Below are positions 12,527-22,431 of a DNA stretch of 64,000 nt, piece by piece. The translations under genes and the position numbers were made by a program. Position 1 is the first letter of the stretch, and each line of letters opens with the position of its first letter. Source of the stretch: Aromatoleum toluclasticum ATCC 700605 (GTDB taxonomy: Bacteria > Pseudomonadota > Gammaproteobacteria > Burkholderiales > Rhodocyclaceae); assembly GCF_000378245.1 (NCBI RefSeq), contig NZ_KB899499.1, positions 62,001-126,000 of the forward strand, in the 5' to 3' direction. The notes under the pieces were generated by a model. That model made no database searches. It had not been told where the DNA came from and saw nothing but the letters and a program-made list of their open reading frames with translations.

Positions 12527-13302
12527 TGTCCGCGAGCGAAATTCTCATCATCGGACTGGCCGCCGCGATGGCGGGCGCGATGAATTCGGTCGCCGGCGGC
12601 GGCACCTTCTTCTCCTTCCCTGCCCTGCTGGCGATCGGTGTGCCGCCCGTGGTCGCTAACGCCAGCAACGCGGTCGCGCTGTGGCCCGCCAGCCTGTCCA
12701 GCGCCTGGGCCTACCGCAAGGAACTCGCACGTTTCCGCCAAGGACTCGCCGCACTGTCGCTCGTCGCGCTCGTCGGCGGCATCGCCGGCGGCTTGCTGCT
12801 GCTGTCCACCAAGGACGACACCTTCTCCAAGCTGATCCCCTGGCTGCTGCTCGTCGCGACCGTGATGTTCGCCGGCAGCGGACAGATCTCGGCGCTCCTC
12901 GCCCGCCTGCGCCTGCGCGCCGAAGAGGGGCCCTCGCACGGCAGCGTCGGCGGCCTGCTGTTCCAGCTCGGCGTGTCGATCTACGGCGGCTTCTTCGGCG
13001 CCGGCATGGGCATCGTGATGATCGCCGCGTTGGCCATTCAGGGGCACCGCGACATCCACGACATCAACGCACTGAAGAACTGGCTGTCGGCCATTATCTA
13101 CAGCGTCGCCGTGGTCACCTTCGTCGCCGCCGGCGCCGTGAGCTGGCCGCACACGCTGGTCATGATCGTCACGGCCGCCATCGGCGGTTACTGGGGGGCG
13201 GTCGGTGCCCGCAAGGTCCCGGCCATGTGGCTGAGGCGTTTCATCATCGGGGTAGGCAGCGTCCTCACCATCTACTATTTCTACAAAACCTATCTCATCT
13301 GA
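12526..13302 (+). CDS. TSUP-family (TauE/SafE) membrane transporter
   Basis: 258 residues beginning [20 protein letters not shown], followed by the family motif [19 protein letters not shown] and about eight hydrophobic segments. A second half repeat begins near [20 protein letters not shown] proteins export or import sulfonates, sulfite or small organic anions. The start ATG overlaps the dehalogenase TGA, implying translational coupling and a substrate tied to haloacid metabolism (the acid or the product), which is inference. Confidence 0.88.
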   Translation: MSASEILIIGLAAAMAGAMNSVAGGGTFFSFPALLAIGVPPVVANASNAVALWPASLSSAWAYRKELARFRQGLAALSLVALVGGIAGGLLLLSTKDDTFSKLIPWLLLVATVMFAGSGQISALLARLRLRAEEGPSHGSVGGLLFQLGVSIYGGFFGAGMGIVMIAALAIQGHRDIHDINALKNWLSAIIYSVAVVTFVAAGAVSWPHTLVMIVTAAIGGYWGAVGARKVPAMWLRRFIIGVGSVLTIYYFYKTYLI

Positions 13303-13315
13303 AGAGCGAGGAACC

Positions 13316-15493
13316 ATGAGCACAAGAATCCAATGCCATCAGCTGCAGGTCGACGCCGAACTGCACCGTTTCATCGAAACTGAAGCCCTGCCCGGCACCG
13401 GCATCGACGCCGGCGCATTCTGGAAGGGTTTCAGCGAGCTCGCCAACGAACTGGCGCCGAAGAATCGGGCACTGCTCGCCGAGCGTGATCGCCTGCAGGT
13501 CGAACTCGACAACTGGCACCGTGCCCATCCCGGCCCGATCCAGGACATGCCGGCCTACCGCGCCTTCCTCGAGAAAATCGGCTACCTGCAGCCGGTTCCC
13601 GCGCCCTTCAAGGTCACGACCGCCAACGTCGATATCGAGATCCGCGAACAATGCGGCCCGCAGCTCGTCGTGCCGATCATGAACGCCCGTTACGCGCTGA
13701 ACGCCGCGAACGCGCGCTGGGGCAGCCTGTACGATGCCCTCTACGGCACCGACGCGATCCCCTCGGACGGCGGCGCCGAAGCCGGCTCCTCCTACAACCC
13801 GGCGCGCGGCGCGCGTGTGATCGCCTTCGCGCGTGACGTGCTGAACCAGGCCGCCCCGCTCGCCCAGGGCGACCACACCAAGGCCGCCGGCTACGCCGTG
13901 GAAGGCGGCAAGCTCGTCGTCACGCTGCAGGACGGCACCAGAACCGGCCTCGCCGACGCATCGAAGTTCGCCGGCTTCCAGGGCGACGCTGCCGCACCGA
14001 AGGCCGTGCTGGTGAAGAACAACGGCCTGCACCTCGAGATCCAGTTCGACCGCAACCACCCGATCGGCAAGACCGACGCGGCCGGCATCAAGGACGTGCT
14101 CGTCGAAGCCGCGATCTCGACCATCATGGATTGCGAGGACTCTGTCGCCGCGGTCGACGCCGAGGACAAGGTCCTCGCCTACCGCAACTGGCTGGGCCTG
14201 ATCACCTGCACCCTCGTCGAGCGCTTCGAGAAGGGCGGCAAGACGGTCGAGCGCCGGATGAACGCGGACCGCGAATACACCGCGCCCAACGGCGGCACGC
14301 TGCGCCTGCACGGCCGCTCGCTGCTCTTCATCCGCAACGTCGGCCACCTGATGACCAACCCGGCCATCCTGCTTGCCGACGGCGCGGAAATCCCCGAAGG
14401 CGTCATGGACGGCGTCGTCACGGGCCTGATCTCGCTACGCGACCTGAAACTGAAGAACAACTCGCGCACCGGCAGCATGTACATCGTGAAGCCGAAGATG
14501 CACGGCCCGGCCGAAGCCGCCTTCACCGATGAACTCTTCGGCCGTGTCGAGCAGCTGCTGGGCCTGCCCGCCAGCACGATGAAGGTTGGCATCATGGACG
14601 AGGAACGCCGCACCTCGGTGAACCTCGCCGGCTGCATCAAGGCCGCCGAATCGCGCGTCGCCTTCATCAACACCGGCTTCCTCGACCGCACCGGCGACGA
14701 AATGCACACCGCAATGGAAGCGGGCCCGATGATCCGCAAGGGCGACATGAAGAGCTCCGCGTGGATCCAGGCCTACGAGCGCCAGAACGTGCTGGTCGGC
14801 CTCGACTGCGGCCTGCGCGGCAAGGCGCAGATCGGCAAGGGCATGTGGGCGATGCCGGACCTGATGGCCGAGATGCTGAAGCAGAAGATCGGCCACCCGA
14901 AGGCCGGCGCCACGACCGCTTGGGTGCCGTCGCCGACCGGCGCAACCCTGCATGCGCTGCATTACCACCAGGTCGACGTCCAGGCCGTGCAGCAGGAGAT
15001 GGAGAAGATCAGCCTCGCCGCCGAGCGCGACACGCTGCTCAACAACCTGCTGACCGTGCCGGTCGCGGCCACCGCGAACTGGAGCGCCACCGAGATCCAG
15101 CAGGAACTCGACAACAACGCCCAGGGCATCCTCGGCTACGTCGTGCGCTGGGTCGACCAGGGCGTGGGCTGCTCCAAGGTGCCGGACATCAACAACATCG
15201 GCCTGATGGAAGACCGTGCGACGCTGCGCATCTCCAGCCAGCACATCGCCAACTGGTTGCGCCACGGCGTCACCAACGAGGCGCAGGTCATGGAAACGCT
15301 CAAGCGCATGGCAGCCGTCGTCGACCAACAGAACGCCGGCGACCCGCTGTACCAGCCGATGGCTGCCGACTTCGACAAGTCGGTCGCCTTCCAGGCAGCC
15401 AAGGACCTGATCTTCAAGGGCTGCGCACAGCCCAGCGGCTACACCGAACCGCTGCTGCACAAGTGGCGCCAGGTGAAGAAGGCGCAGGGCTGA
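13316..15493 (+). CDS. glcB: Malate synthase G
   Basis: 725 residues, matching the length of malate synthase G rather than the shorter A form. Recognisable strings include [20 protein letters not shown] and GLNV-type active-site loops such as [11 protein letters not shown] and [17 protein letters not shown]. It condenses glyoxylate with acetyl-CoA to give malate. It sits 13 bp downstream of the TSUP gene with GAGGAACC before its ATG, so it may be cotranscribed with the dehalogenase. Isocitrate lyase, the other glyoxylate-bypass enzyme, is far away at 46408. Confidence 0.97.
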   Translation: MSTRIQCHQLQVDAELHRFIETEALPGTGIDAGAFWKGFSELANELAPKNRALLAERDRLQVELDNWHRAHPGPIQDMPAYRAFLEKIGYLQPVPAPFKVTTANVDIEIREQCGPQLVVPIMNARYALNAANARWGSLYDALYGTDAIPSDGGAEAGSSYNPARGARVIAFARDVLNQAAPLAQGDHTKAAGYAVEGGKLVVTLQDGTRTGLADASKFAGFQGDAAAPKAVLVKNNGLHLEIQFDRNHPIGKTDAAGIKDVLVEAAISTIMDCEDSVAAVDAEDKVLAYRNWLGLITCTLVERFEKGGKTVERRMNADREYTAPNGGTLRLHGRSLLFIRNVGHLMTNPAILLADGAEIPEGVMDGVVTGLISLRDLKLKNNSRTGSMYIVKPKMHGPAEAAFTDELFGRVEQLLGLPASTMKVGIMDEERRTSVNLAGCIKAAESRVAFINTGFLDRTGDEMHTAMEAGPMIRKGDMKSSAWIQAYERQNVLVGLDCGLRGKAQIGKGMWAMPDLMAEMLKQKIGHPKAGATTAWVPSPTGATLHALHYHQVDVQAVQQEMEKISLAAERDTLLNNLLTVPVAATANWSATEIQQELDNNAQGILGYVVRWVDQGVGCSKVPDINNIGLMEDRATLRISSQHIANWLRHGVTNEAQVMETLKRMAAVVDQQNAGDPLYQPMAADFDKSVAFQAAKDLIFKGCAQPSGYTEPLLHKWRQVKKAQG

Positions 15494-15503
15494 GTCTCGC
15501 CTT

Positions 15504-15568
15504 GCGGGCCGGATCTCGCGTCCGGCCCGCAACTACACGAACGGCACCGCACATGCGGTGCCGTTTTT
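15504..15568 (+). terminator. Terminator region after glcB
   Basis: Two hairpins: GCGGGCCGGA/TCCGGCCCGC (15504-15530), then ACGGCACCGC-ACAT-GCGGTGCCGT followed by TTTTTC (15541-15568). The second is a canonical rho-independent terminator. Confidence 0.85.
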
Positions 15569-15583
15569 CTTCAGCCGCCGTGG

Positions 15584-16009
15584 TCAGCCCTCGGCCGGCA
15601 GCATCAGCCCTTCCGCGCGCAGCGCGACATCGGCGGGAAAGGGCTGCGAACGGCGCGTTTCCGGGTTCAGGCACACGGCGGTGAATTCGCATACCGCCGA
15701 CAGCTCGCCGTTTTCCACGCTCACCAGTTCGTGGCGAAACCGGACGACCTTTTCGCGCATCTCCATCACCCCCGTGCGCACGTACACGGTATCGCCCGGG
15801 TATAGCTCCTTCATGTAGCTGACGTTCTGCTGCACCGCCGCCAGCTTGACCTCGCCACTGCGCAGCCGCGACGGCCCCAGCCCGAGCATGCCGTAGAACT
15901 GCCAGCAGGCCGCATCGAAGAGATCCAGGTAGGCACGCACGTTGATGTGCCCCATGTGGTCCCGCTGCCACTCGTACACCGTGCCGCGCGCCGTCTCCAC
16001 CATCGTCAT
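15584..16009 (-). CDS. Acyl-CoA thioesterase (4-hydroxybenzoyl-CoA thioesterase-like hotdog)
   Basis: 141 residues from the ATG at 16009. The reading frame continues much further upstream, but that part is an artefact overlapping the promoter of the next gene. RDHMGHINVRAYLDLFDAAC contains Asp17, in the catalytic position of the 4HBT hotdog family. YPGDTVYVRTGVMEMREKVV is the usual central strand pair. It is expected to hydrolyse a medium, branched or aromatic acyl-CoA in the cytoplasm. It is convergent with glcB and divergent from the nucleoside-recognition gene. Confidence 0.85.
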   Translation of the reverse strand: MTMVETARGTVYEWQRDHMGHINVRAYLDLFDAACWQFYGMLGLGPSRLRSGEVKLAAVQQNVSYMKELYPGDTVYVRTGVMEMREKVVRFRHELVSVENGELSAVCEFTAVCLNPETRRSQPFPADVALRAEGLMLPAEG

Positions 16010-16139
16010 GCCCGTCTCCTCGTTCGCCCTGATTGTTTGAACTCGAACAATAGCCTCCGACGCCGCGCAAGGGCAATCCCCGCATCCCGACCACTCGCTC
16101 CGGTAGAATTCGCCGCACTGCACAATCCGGACCACCGAC

Positions 16140-17078
16140 ATGGACATCATCACCGACATCATCCTGCGTGCCGGGCGTTCCGCCGTCGAACTCGCCCTGT
16201 TCGTGCTCCTGCCGGTAATGGTCGTCATGCTGTCGCTGATGCGCCTGCTCGAGGCGAAGGGCGTGCTCGACCGCCTCGTGCACGTGCTCGCCCCCGCGCT
16301 GCGTCCGGCCGGGCTGACGGGACTGGGCGTGTTTGCCGCGCTGCAGATCAATTTCGTCAGCTTCGCCGCGCCGATCGCAACGCTGACGATGATGGAGAGC
16401 CGCGGCGCCTCCGACCGCCATCTCGCCGCGACGCTGGCAATGGTGATGGCGATGGCCCAGGCCAACGCGGCCTTTCCGATGATCGCGATGGGGCTCGACT
16501 TCGGGCTGACCCTCGCGCTGTCGGTTGTCGGCGGCCTCGTCGCCGCCGCCGTCACCTACCACGGTTTCGCCCGCGGGCTGTCCGCCGTCGAAGGGCAACT
16601 CGACGAGACCCTGCATCATCGCGTCGCCGAAGACGCCAAGGGCGTGCTCGACGTCATCAACCGTGCCGGCGCCGAAGCCTTCAAAATCGCCGTGGGCGCG
16701 ATCCCCATGCTCGTGCTCTCCCTCGTCGCCGTGATGGCCCTGCGCACGAGCGGCGCGGTGGACCTGCTCACGCGAGTCCTCGCCCCGGCCCTGACCGCAG
16801 TGTCGATCGACCCGGCGCTGATCCTGCCTACCCTGACCAAATACCTCGCGGGCGGCACGGCCATGATGGGCGTGATGGACGACATGCTGCGGGCGGGGTC
16901 CGCCAGCGTCGGCATGCTCAACCGCAGCGCGGGCTTCCTGATCCACCCGTTGGACGTTCCGGGCGTTGCGGTGCTCATCTCGGCCGGCCGGCGCGTCGCG
17001 GGGGTGTGGAAGCCGGCCGCACTTGGCGCCGGCGTCGGCATCCTCGCGCGCACGGCGGGACACGCACTGCTCGGCTGA
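16140..17078 (+). CDS. Nucleoside-recognition (Gate) domain membrane protein
   Basis: 312 residues with about eight hydrophobic segments. Two repeats of the Gate/nucleoside-recognition fold are visible: INFVSFAAPIATLTMMESRGASD in the first half and LTKYLAGGTAMMGVMDDM in the second. Proteins of this family resemble spore maturation proteins and nucleoside transporter cores; the substrate is unknown. It stands alone, divergent from the thioesterase and convergent with the TonB receptor gene. Confidence 0.8.
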   Translation: MDIITDIILRAGRSAVELALFVLLPVMVVMLSLMRLLEAKGVLDRLVHVLAPALRPAGLTGLGVFAALQINFVSFAAPIATLTMMESRGASDRHLAATLAMVMAMAQANAAFPMIAMGLDFGLTLALSVVGGLVAAAVTYHGFARGLSAVEGQLDETLHHRVAEDAKGVLDVINRAGAEAFKIAVGAIPMLVLSLVAVMALRTSGAVDLLTRVLAPALTAVSIDPALILPTLTKYLAGGTAMMGVMDDMLRAGSASVGMLNRSAGFLIHPLDVPGVAVLISAGRRVAGVWKPAALGAGVGILARTAGHALLG

Positions 17079-17097
17079 CCGCGGCGCGGGCCGCCAC

Positions 17098-19230
17098 TCA
17101 GAATTCGAGCGCGATGGCGGCCCAGACGCGGGGACTGATGAACTGTGCCTGCACCTGCGAGGTTCCGTCGGCGTCACGCTCCTTGAACTCGGCCCGACGA
17201 CCGTCCACCCCCTGCCCCGTCAATGAGACTTCACCGCGCGTCGGGCCGATCCGGAACGGATACGCCACCCGCACGTCCGTGCGGTGGAATGCCTTGACCG
17301 CCGTGTTGGGCGTCCACTGGAACCGTCCGTAGCGGAAATGCGCCATCGATAATTCCGCTCCGGCCGGAAGTTTCTGCACCCACCGCAGCATCGTCGCGCG
17401 CCGCGGGGCCGAGTTCTCCATGTGGCGTTCCGCCTTCGCCGCATCCTTCTGCCCGAGTGCGGCAAACTCCGCATCGGCCTTGGAGTCGATGACGATGAAC
17501 GACTGGTTGAGCGTGAAATCCGTCCCATCCAGGGGAGACCAGCGCAGCTGATACTCCGCCCCCCGGATGTCGAGGTCCTGCGCGTTCATGTAGTCGATGT
17601 AGTTGCCGCATTCCGGCGGACGCCGGCGCAAGCGACCAAGTCCGCGCACCTCGCAGTCGGGCGGGGAAAGCGCCAGGGAAACAGGCATGATGCGATCCTT
17701 GACCTTCTCCTCAAACACACGGACGTCGACAAACACGCCCTGCTCGCGGAAATCGCCGAGATATCCGATTTCCGTGACGTCGATCACCTCCTTGTCGAGG
17801 CGCCCGCTTGCGTCACGCTGTATTTCCAGCGGGATCACGCCGAATGGAAGCCGGAACGGCGTCGTGTCGAGCGCACCATAGTGCTCGCGCGACTTCGCCT
17901 CGGTCAGCGACGGAATACGGTGAGCGCGCGAAACGCCGGCGCGCAGCGTCTGCCTCGGTGACAGGTGATGGTTCACCGCCAGCCGCGGTGCCAGCGACGT
18001 ATTCGAGAGCGAATCGTTTTCCCAGGTCATGCCCAGATTGGTCGTCCAGGCATCCGACGGCCGCCATTCGAAGTTACCGAACAGCCGGTGCACGGCTTGC
18101 CGCACGGCGTCACCGTCGCGGCCGTAGAATTGCCGGCCTTCAACCGCATCGTAGCGGGCACCAGCGCCCCAGACGAAACGCGTGGTGTCGCTGGGGAGCA
18201 GGGTATGCTGGAACTCGAGTTCGTCGCGAATCGTGTCGATGCGCTGATCGATCTCGAGCAGGAAGGGCGTCGGCAATCCGACTGAACCGATGAGCTTGTC
18301 GAGATCGGGATCGGACACGGTGTAGTCGTCGCGATAACGCTCGGTCGTATGCGTGTACCGCAAGGAGATCGCGCCGCCGTCGCTGGTGGCATGCTGCCAT
18401 GCCAGCGATCCGAAGGTCTTTTCTGCTTCGATCCCGCGCGCCGGATTCAGCGTCTCGCCCGCCTCGCCCATGCGCAGACGGAAATCGACGGCTCCCGCCT
18501 CCACCTGCAACTCGTCGGCGGCACTCAATGGCATGTCGGCGCGCAGGTTGATGCGCCGGTGCTCGCGCCTGTCGTCGAAGTGCTTGATGTTGTTGTCGCG
18601 CAAGGTCTCCGCGGAAACGCGGAGCGATCCTTCGCCGATCCGCGTGCCCACCCGCGCATACCGGTCCTCGACGCCGTCGTTCCCCTGTCCTGCGCGCACA
18701 CGGACGCCCTGTGTCTCGGCGGCGGAGCGCGTGACGATATTCACGACGCCGAGAAACGCGTTCGAGCCATAGGCCGCGGAATTCGAGCCGCGAATCACCT
18801 CGATGCGCTCGATCTCGTCGAGCGATACATCGATCAGGCTCCATGCGACGCCGCCGAAGAACAGCGGGCTGTATTGCGAGCGCCCGTCGATCAGGATCTG
18901 CAACCCGCGCGGACTTTCGTCGGTCATGCCGTGGTAGACGGCATTCGGCGCACCGTTGGTCGAGTGTGCGACGAGAAAGCCCGGCACCAGGCGCAGGAGA
19001 TCCGCGAGATCGCGCGCTCCCGAAGTGCGTATCGTGTCGGCATCGATCACGGTGACCGAGCCCGGCGCGTCGTGCAGGGGCTGCGCGAGGCGCGACACCG
19101 ACAGGACGACGGGCAGTTCGTCGAAATAGGGATCCTCGACCACCCGGGCCAGCGGACCGATCGACTCCGCGGCCAAAGCCGGCCAGGCGAAGACGGCCGC
19201 CAGGGCCGCCGCAGCTTTCCTTACCCCCAT
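17098..19230 (-). CDS. TonB-dependent outer-membrane receptor
   Basis: 710 residues from the ATG at 19230, chosen because GGTGGAG precedes it and a clear signal peptide follows (MGVRKAAAALAAVFAWPALA). A TonB-box-like and plug region follows: APGSVTVIDADTIRTSGARD, LADLLRLVPGFLV, RGLQILIDGR and IERIEVIRGSNSAAYGSNAF. The C-terminus ends in a beta strand finishing in Phe (AAIALEF), as outer-membrane barrels do. The plug resembles siderophore and cobalamin receptors, but no neighbouring gene identifies the ligand. Confidence 0.92.
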   Translation of the reverse strand: MGVRKAAAALAAVFAWPALAAESIGPLARVVEDPYFDELPVVLSVSRLAQPLHDAPGSVTVIDADTIRTSGARDLADLLRLVPGFLVAHSTNGAPNAVYHGMTDESPRGLQILIDGRSQYSPLFFGGVAWSLIDVSLDEIERIEVIRGSNSAAYGSNAFLGVVNIVTRSAAETQGVRVRAGQGNDGVEDRYARVGTRIGEGSLRVSAETLRDNNIKHFDDRREHRRINLRADMPLSAADELQVEAGAVDFRLRMGEAGETLNPARGIEAEKTFGSLAWQHATSDGGAISLRYTHTTERYRDDYTVSDPDLDKLIGSVGLPTPFLLEIDQRIDTIRDELEFQHTLLPSDTTRFVWGAGARYDAVEGRQFYGRDGDAVRQAVHRLFGNFEWRPSDAWTTNLGMTWENDSLSNTSLAPRLAVNHHLSPRQTLRAGVSRAHRIPSLTEAKSREHYGALDTTPFRLPFGVIPLEIQRDASGRLDKEVIDVTEIGYLGDFREQGVFVDVRVFEEKVKDRIMPVSLALSPPDCEVRGLGRLRRRPPECGNYIDYMNAQDLDIRGAEYQLRWSPLDGTDFTLNQSFIVIDSKADAEFAALGQKDAAKAERHMENSAPRRATMLRWVQKLPAGAELSMAHFRYGRFQWTPNTAVKAFHRTDVRVAYPFRIGPTRGEVSLTGQGVDGRRAEFKERDADGTSQVQAQFISPRVWAAIALEF

Positions 19231-19592
19231 CTCCACCCCGTATTGATTCCCGAACCGCAATGACGCGTCGCTGTTGTTTGCTGCAGCGCGATATGGCGGA
19301 GACTCTCTCCTCCCGACTGCGTCGAGAGCCCTCGGCACGGCGCTTTCCCGTTCGCGATGCATCGCGAGGCGCCGTATACGTCATTGAACCAGAAATTCTG
19401 GCCGCGGCGATGCAACATTTCCGTTGACGGCCACCGAGTATCCCCAAAATGGGACTGTCCGCCTGCCGTCGTCACCGATATGCAGCCCTCCGCCGGCCCC
19501 CGCCTGACCGAAGGAAACGCGCACCTTACGCCGACATCGCCGCAGCCACTAGAATGGGCACCCACCCACACCACGGGAACCACCCCAATCCG
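19231..19592. other. Intergenic region between TonB receptor and lrgA
   Basis: 362 bp between divergent genes. It contains a CCAGAA-A-TTCTGG palindrome at 19389-19401 and a TTGACG hexamer at 19424-19429 without a convincing -10. No coding sequence is supported. Confidence 0.4.
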
Positions 19593-19952
19593 ATGATCGG
19601 CGCACTTACCGTTCTGCTTGTGTTCCAGCTCGTCGGCGAGGCACTCGCCCGCGGGCTCGGACTCCCCATACCCGGCCCGGTCATCGGCATGGGACTGATG
19701 TTTGCCGCCCTGGTCCTGCGCAGCGGGCCCAGCGCGGAACTGCGCGGCACGGCCACGGGCATCCTGCAGCATCTCTCGCTGCTGTTCATCCCCGCCGGCA
19801 CCGGCGTCATGCTCCACTTCCAGCGCCTCGCCGACGAATGGCTGCCGCTGACGGTGGCACTTATCGCGAGCACGCTGCTGTCGATCGCGGTTTCTGCGCT
19901 GCTCCTCCGCGCACTTTCCCGCCACACGCCGCACGGCGAGGACCCGCAATGA
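19593..19952 (+). CDS. lrgA: LrgA/CidA-family membrane protein
   Basis: 119 residues starting MIGALTVLLVFQLVGEALAR, with PIPGPVIGMGLMF, the family motif, and four hydrophobic segments. LrgA/CidA proteins are holin-like inner-membrane proteins that affect murein hydrolase activity or organic-acid transport. The stop overlaps the start of lrgB by ATGA, as is usual for this pair. Confidence 0.9.
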   Translation: MIGALTVLLVFQLVGEALARGLGLPIPGPVIGMGLMFAALVLRSGPSAELRGTATGILQHLSLLFIPAGTGVMLHFQRLADEWLPLTVALIASTLLSIAVSALLLRALSRHTPHGEDPQ

Positions 19953-20680
19953 AGCCCGCACTCGGCGAAATCTGGGTCTACCTGTCCACGACGCCGCTGC
20001 TCGGCCTGACCCTGACGCTGCTCGCCTATCAGGGTGCGTTGTGGCTCTACCGCCGCGCGAACCACCACCCGCTGCTCAATCCGGTGATGGTCGCCGTGAC
20101 CGTCCTCGTGCTCGTCCTGACGCTCACCGGCACGCCCTACCAGACCTACTTCGACGGCGCGCAGTTCGTTCACTTCCTGCTCGGCCCGGCAACGGTCGCG
20201 CTGGCGATTCCGCTCTACGCGCAGTGGGAACGCCTGAAGGGCATGCTGCTGCCGCTCCTCGTCACGCTCGTCGCCGGCTCCCTGACGGCGGCCCTGTCTG
20301 CCGTCGGCATCGCCGCGCTGCTCGGCGCCAGCCGCGAGTCGGTGATGTCGATGGCGCCCAAGAGCGTCACGATGCCGATCGCGATGGGCGTCGCCGAACG
20401 CCTCGGCGGCCTGCCCTCGCTCACCGCGGTGCTGGTCATGAGCACGGGGATCCTCGGCGCCGTCGGCGCCCGCTACGTATACCTCCTGCTGCGCATCGAG
20501 GACCACGCCGTACGCGGCTTCGCGATCGGCATCGCCTCACACGGCATCGGCACCGCGCGCGCATTCCAGGTCAGCGAACAGGCCGGTGCCTTCGCCGCGC
20601 TGGCGATGGGTCTCAACGGCCTGCTGACCGCGGCGATGCTGCCGTGGATCCTGCCCTGGCTCGAGTCGCTCCTGCACTGA
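19949..20680 (+). CDS. lrgB: LrgB-family membrane protein
   Basis: 243 residues, polytopic, with the family strings PKSVTMPIAMGVAERLGGLP and GIASHGIGTARAFQ. It begins inside the last codons of lrgA (ATGA), so the two are translationally coupled. The LrgAB complex has been linked to cell-lysis control and, in some bacteria, to pyruvate or glycolate export. Which role applies here cannot be told. Confidence 0.9.
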   Translation: MKPALGEIWVYLSTTPLLGLTLTLLAYQGALWLYRRANHHPLLNPVMVAVTVLVLVLTLTGTPYQTYFDGAQFVHFLLGPATVALAIPLYAQWERLKGMLLPLLVTLVAGSLTAALSAVGIAALLGASRESVMSMAPKSVTMPIAMGVAERLGGLPSLTAVLVMSTGILGAVGARYVYLLLRIEDHAVRGFAIGIASHGIGTARAFQVSEQAGAFAALAMGLNGLLTAAMLPWILPWLESLLH

Positions 20681-20729
20681 TGCCGGCCGTGACCCTTCCC
20701 TCCCGACTACCTCCCGACGGAACCCGACC

Positions 20730-22355
20730 TTGATCACCGCCCTGCTTCGCTGGTTCGACCGCAACATCCTCGAACTCGGCCGCGAGATGCGCCTGTCCTA
20801 CCTCCCGCCACTGATGGTTTATGTCGCGGCGGGCGTCTCCGGCCTCACCGGCATTGTCGGCACCTTCTTCGTCAAGGACTACCTCGGCCTCTCCGCCTCC
20901 TTCCTCGCCGCGCTCGGGTTCTGGGCCGGCATCCCGTGGGCCCTCAAGATGCCCATCGGCCATCTGGTCGACCTCCTGTGGCGGCACAAGGCCGGGCTGG
21001 TCTACCTCGGCGCTTCGCTCATCGCCGCCAGCCTGATCATCATGATCGGACTGATCGGCAACCCCGCCGCAATGCGCGAGGTGATGTCCGCCGAAGCCTG
21101 GTTCGTCCTGTCGACGCTGCTCGCGCCGATCGGCTACGTGATGCAGGACGCCGTCGCCGACGCGATGACGGTCGAAGCCGTGCCGCGCATCGGCGAGGAC
21201 GGCCGCCCCTTCCCGGACGAGACCGTGCGCCTGATGCACACCACGATGCAGATGCTCGGCCGCGTCGCGATCATCGGCGGCACCGTGCTCGTGTCGCTGG
21301 CCAATGTCGCGATGTTCCAGGGCAGCGAAACGCTGCCGGAAGCGGACAAGATCGCGATCTACGTACGCATCTACGAACTCGCGCTGATCATCCCCGTGTT
21401 GTCGGTGAGCGGCGTGCTGCTCGCGAGCATCCTCAAGCGCCGCGAGGCCCGGCGCCTCGCCAGCCTCGGCCATGGCGCAGCGGAAATCGACCGCCTCGTC
21501 CACGCGCCCGAGCAAACCACCGCCCCCAACTGGTGGATCCTCGGCGGCAGCGCGGTCTTCGTCGCGCTGACACTCGCGGTCGGCCTGTCCGGCCTCGGCT
21601 ACGGGCAGGAACTGATCTTCGGCGCGTCCTTCACAATCATCGGCGTGATGATCTACCGCCTGGTGCGCGAACTCTCCGACGACGCCCGCCGCACCCTGCT
21701 GGGCACCGTGATCGTGATCTTCGTCTTCCGCGCCATGCCGGGCCCCGGCGCCGGCGCGAGCTGGTGGATGATCGACGAGCTGGGCTTCGACCAGAGCTTC
21801 CTATCGCGGCTCGATCTCATCACCAGCACCCTCACGCTCGCAGGCCTCTTCCTCTTCCGCCGCTTCATGGCCGAAAAGTCGATCGCACAGATCGTGATCT
21901 TCCTGACCGTCGCCAGCACGCTGCTGTCGCTACCCATCGTCGGCATGTTCCACGGCCTGCACGAGTGGACCGCTGCCGCGACGGGCGGGCTCGTCGACGC
22001 CCGCTTCATCGCCATCGCCAACACGGCGCTGGAATCGCCCCTCGGACAGGTGTCCATGGTGCCGATGCTCGCGTGGATCGCAAACTCCGCCCCGCCCCAC
22101 CTCAAGGCCACCTTCTTCGCGGTAATGGCCTCATTCACGAACCTCGCCCTGTCGGCCTCCCAGCTCGGCACCAAGTACCTCAACAGCATCTACACCATCA
22201 CCCGCGAAGTGCGCGACGCCGCGAGCGCCGCGGTCACCGTGCCCGCGGATTACTCCGAACTCGGACAGCTCCTCGTGACGGTCCTGGTGCTGGGACTCGC
22301 GCTGCCGCTGCTGGCGATCGCAGCCACGCGCCTGCTGGGGCTGCGCAGCGCGTGA
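20730..22355 (+). CDS. Folate/biopterin transporter (BT1)-like MFS protein
   Basis: 541 residues, about 12 transmembrane segments, from a TTG start (first in-frame ATG at 20787). GTFFVKDYLGLSASFLAALG and IPWALKMPIGHLVDLLWRHK resemble the BT1 family, where a lipid-facing PWxLKPxxGxLSD motif is typical. BT1 transporters move folates and pteridines in protists, plants and cyanobacteria. Bacterial members outside cyanobacteria are poorly known, so substrate is open. It lies 49 bp after lrgB on the same strand. Confidence 0.65.
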   Translation: MITALLRWFDRNILELGREMRLSYLPPLMVYVAAGVSGLTGIVGTFFVKDYLGLSASFLAALGFWAGIPWALKMPIGHLVDLLWRHKAGLVYLGASLIAASLIIMIGLIGNPAAMREVMSAEAWFVLSTLLAPIGYVMQDAVADAMTVEAVPRIGEDGRPFPDETVRLMHTTMQMLGRVAIIGGTVLVSLANVAMFQGSETLPEADKIAIYVRIYELALIIPVLSVSGVLLASILKRREARRLASLGHGAAEIDRLVHAPEQTTAPNWWILGGSAVFVALTLAVGLSGLGYGQELIFGASFTIIGVMIYRLVRELSDDARRTLLGTVIVIFVFRAMPGPGAGASWWMIDELGFDQSFLSRLDLITSTLTLAGLFLFRRFMAEKSIAQIVIFLTVASTLLSLPIVGMFHGLHEWTAAATGGLVDARFIAIANTALESPLGQVSMVPMLAWIANSAPPHLKATFFAVMASFTNLALSASQLGTKYLNSIYTITREVRDAASAAVTVPADYSELGQLLVTVLVLGLALPLLAIAATRLLGLRSA

Positions 22356-22431
22356 GCATAGCCGCGAAACCGTTGCACAGCCGTGGCGACAGGGGGAAAC
22401 TGCTAGGCAAAGGCCACGTGAGGACAAGTCC

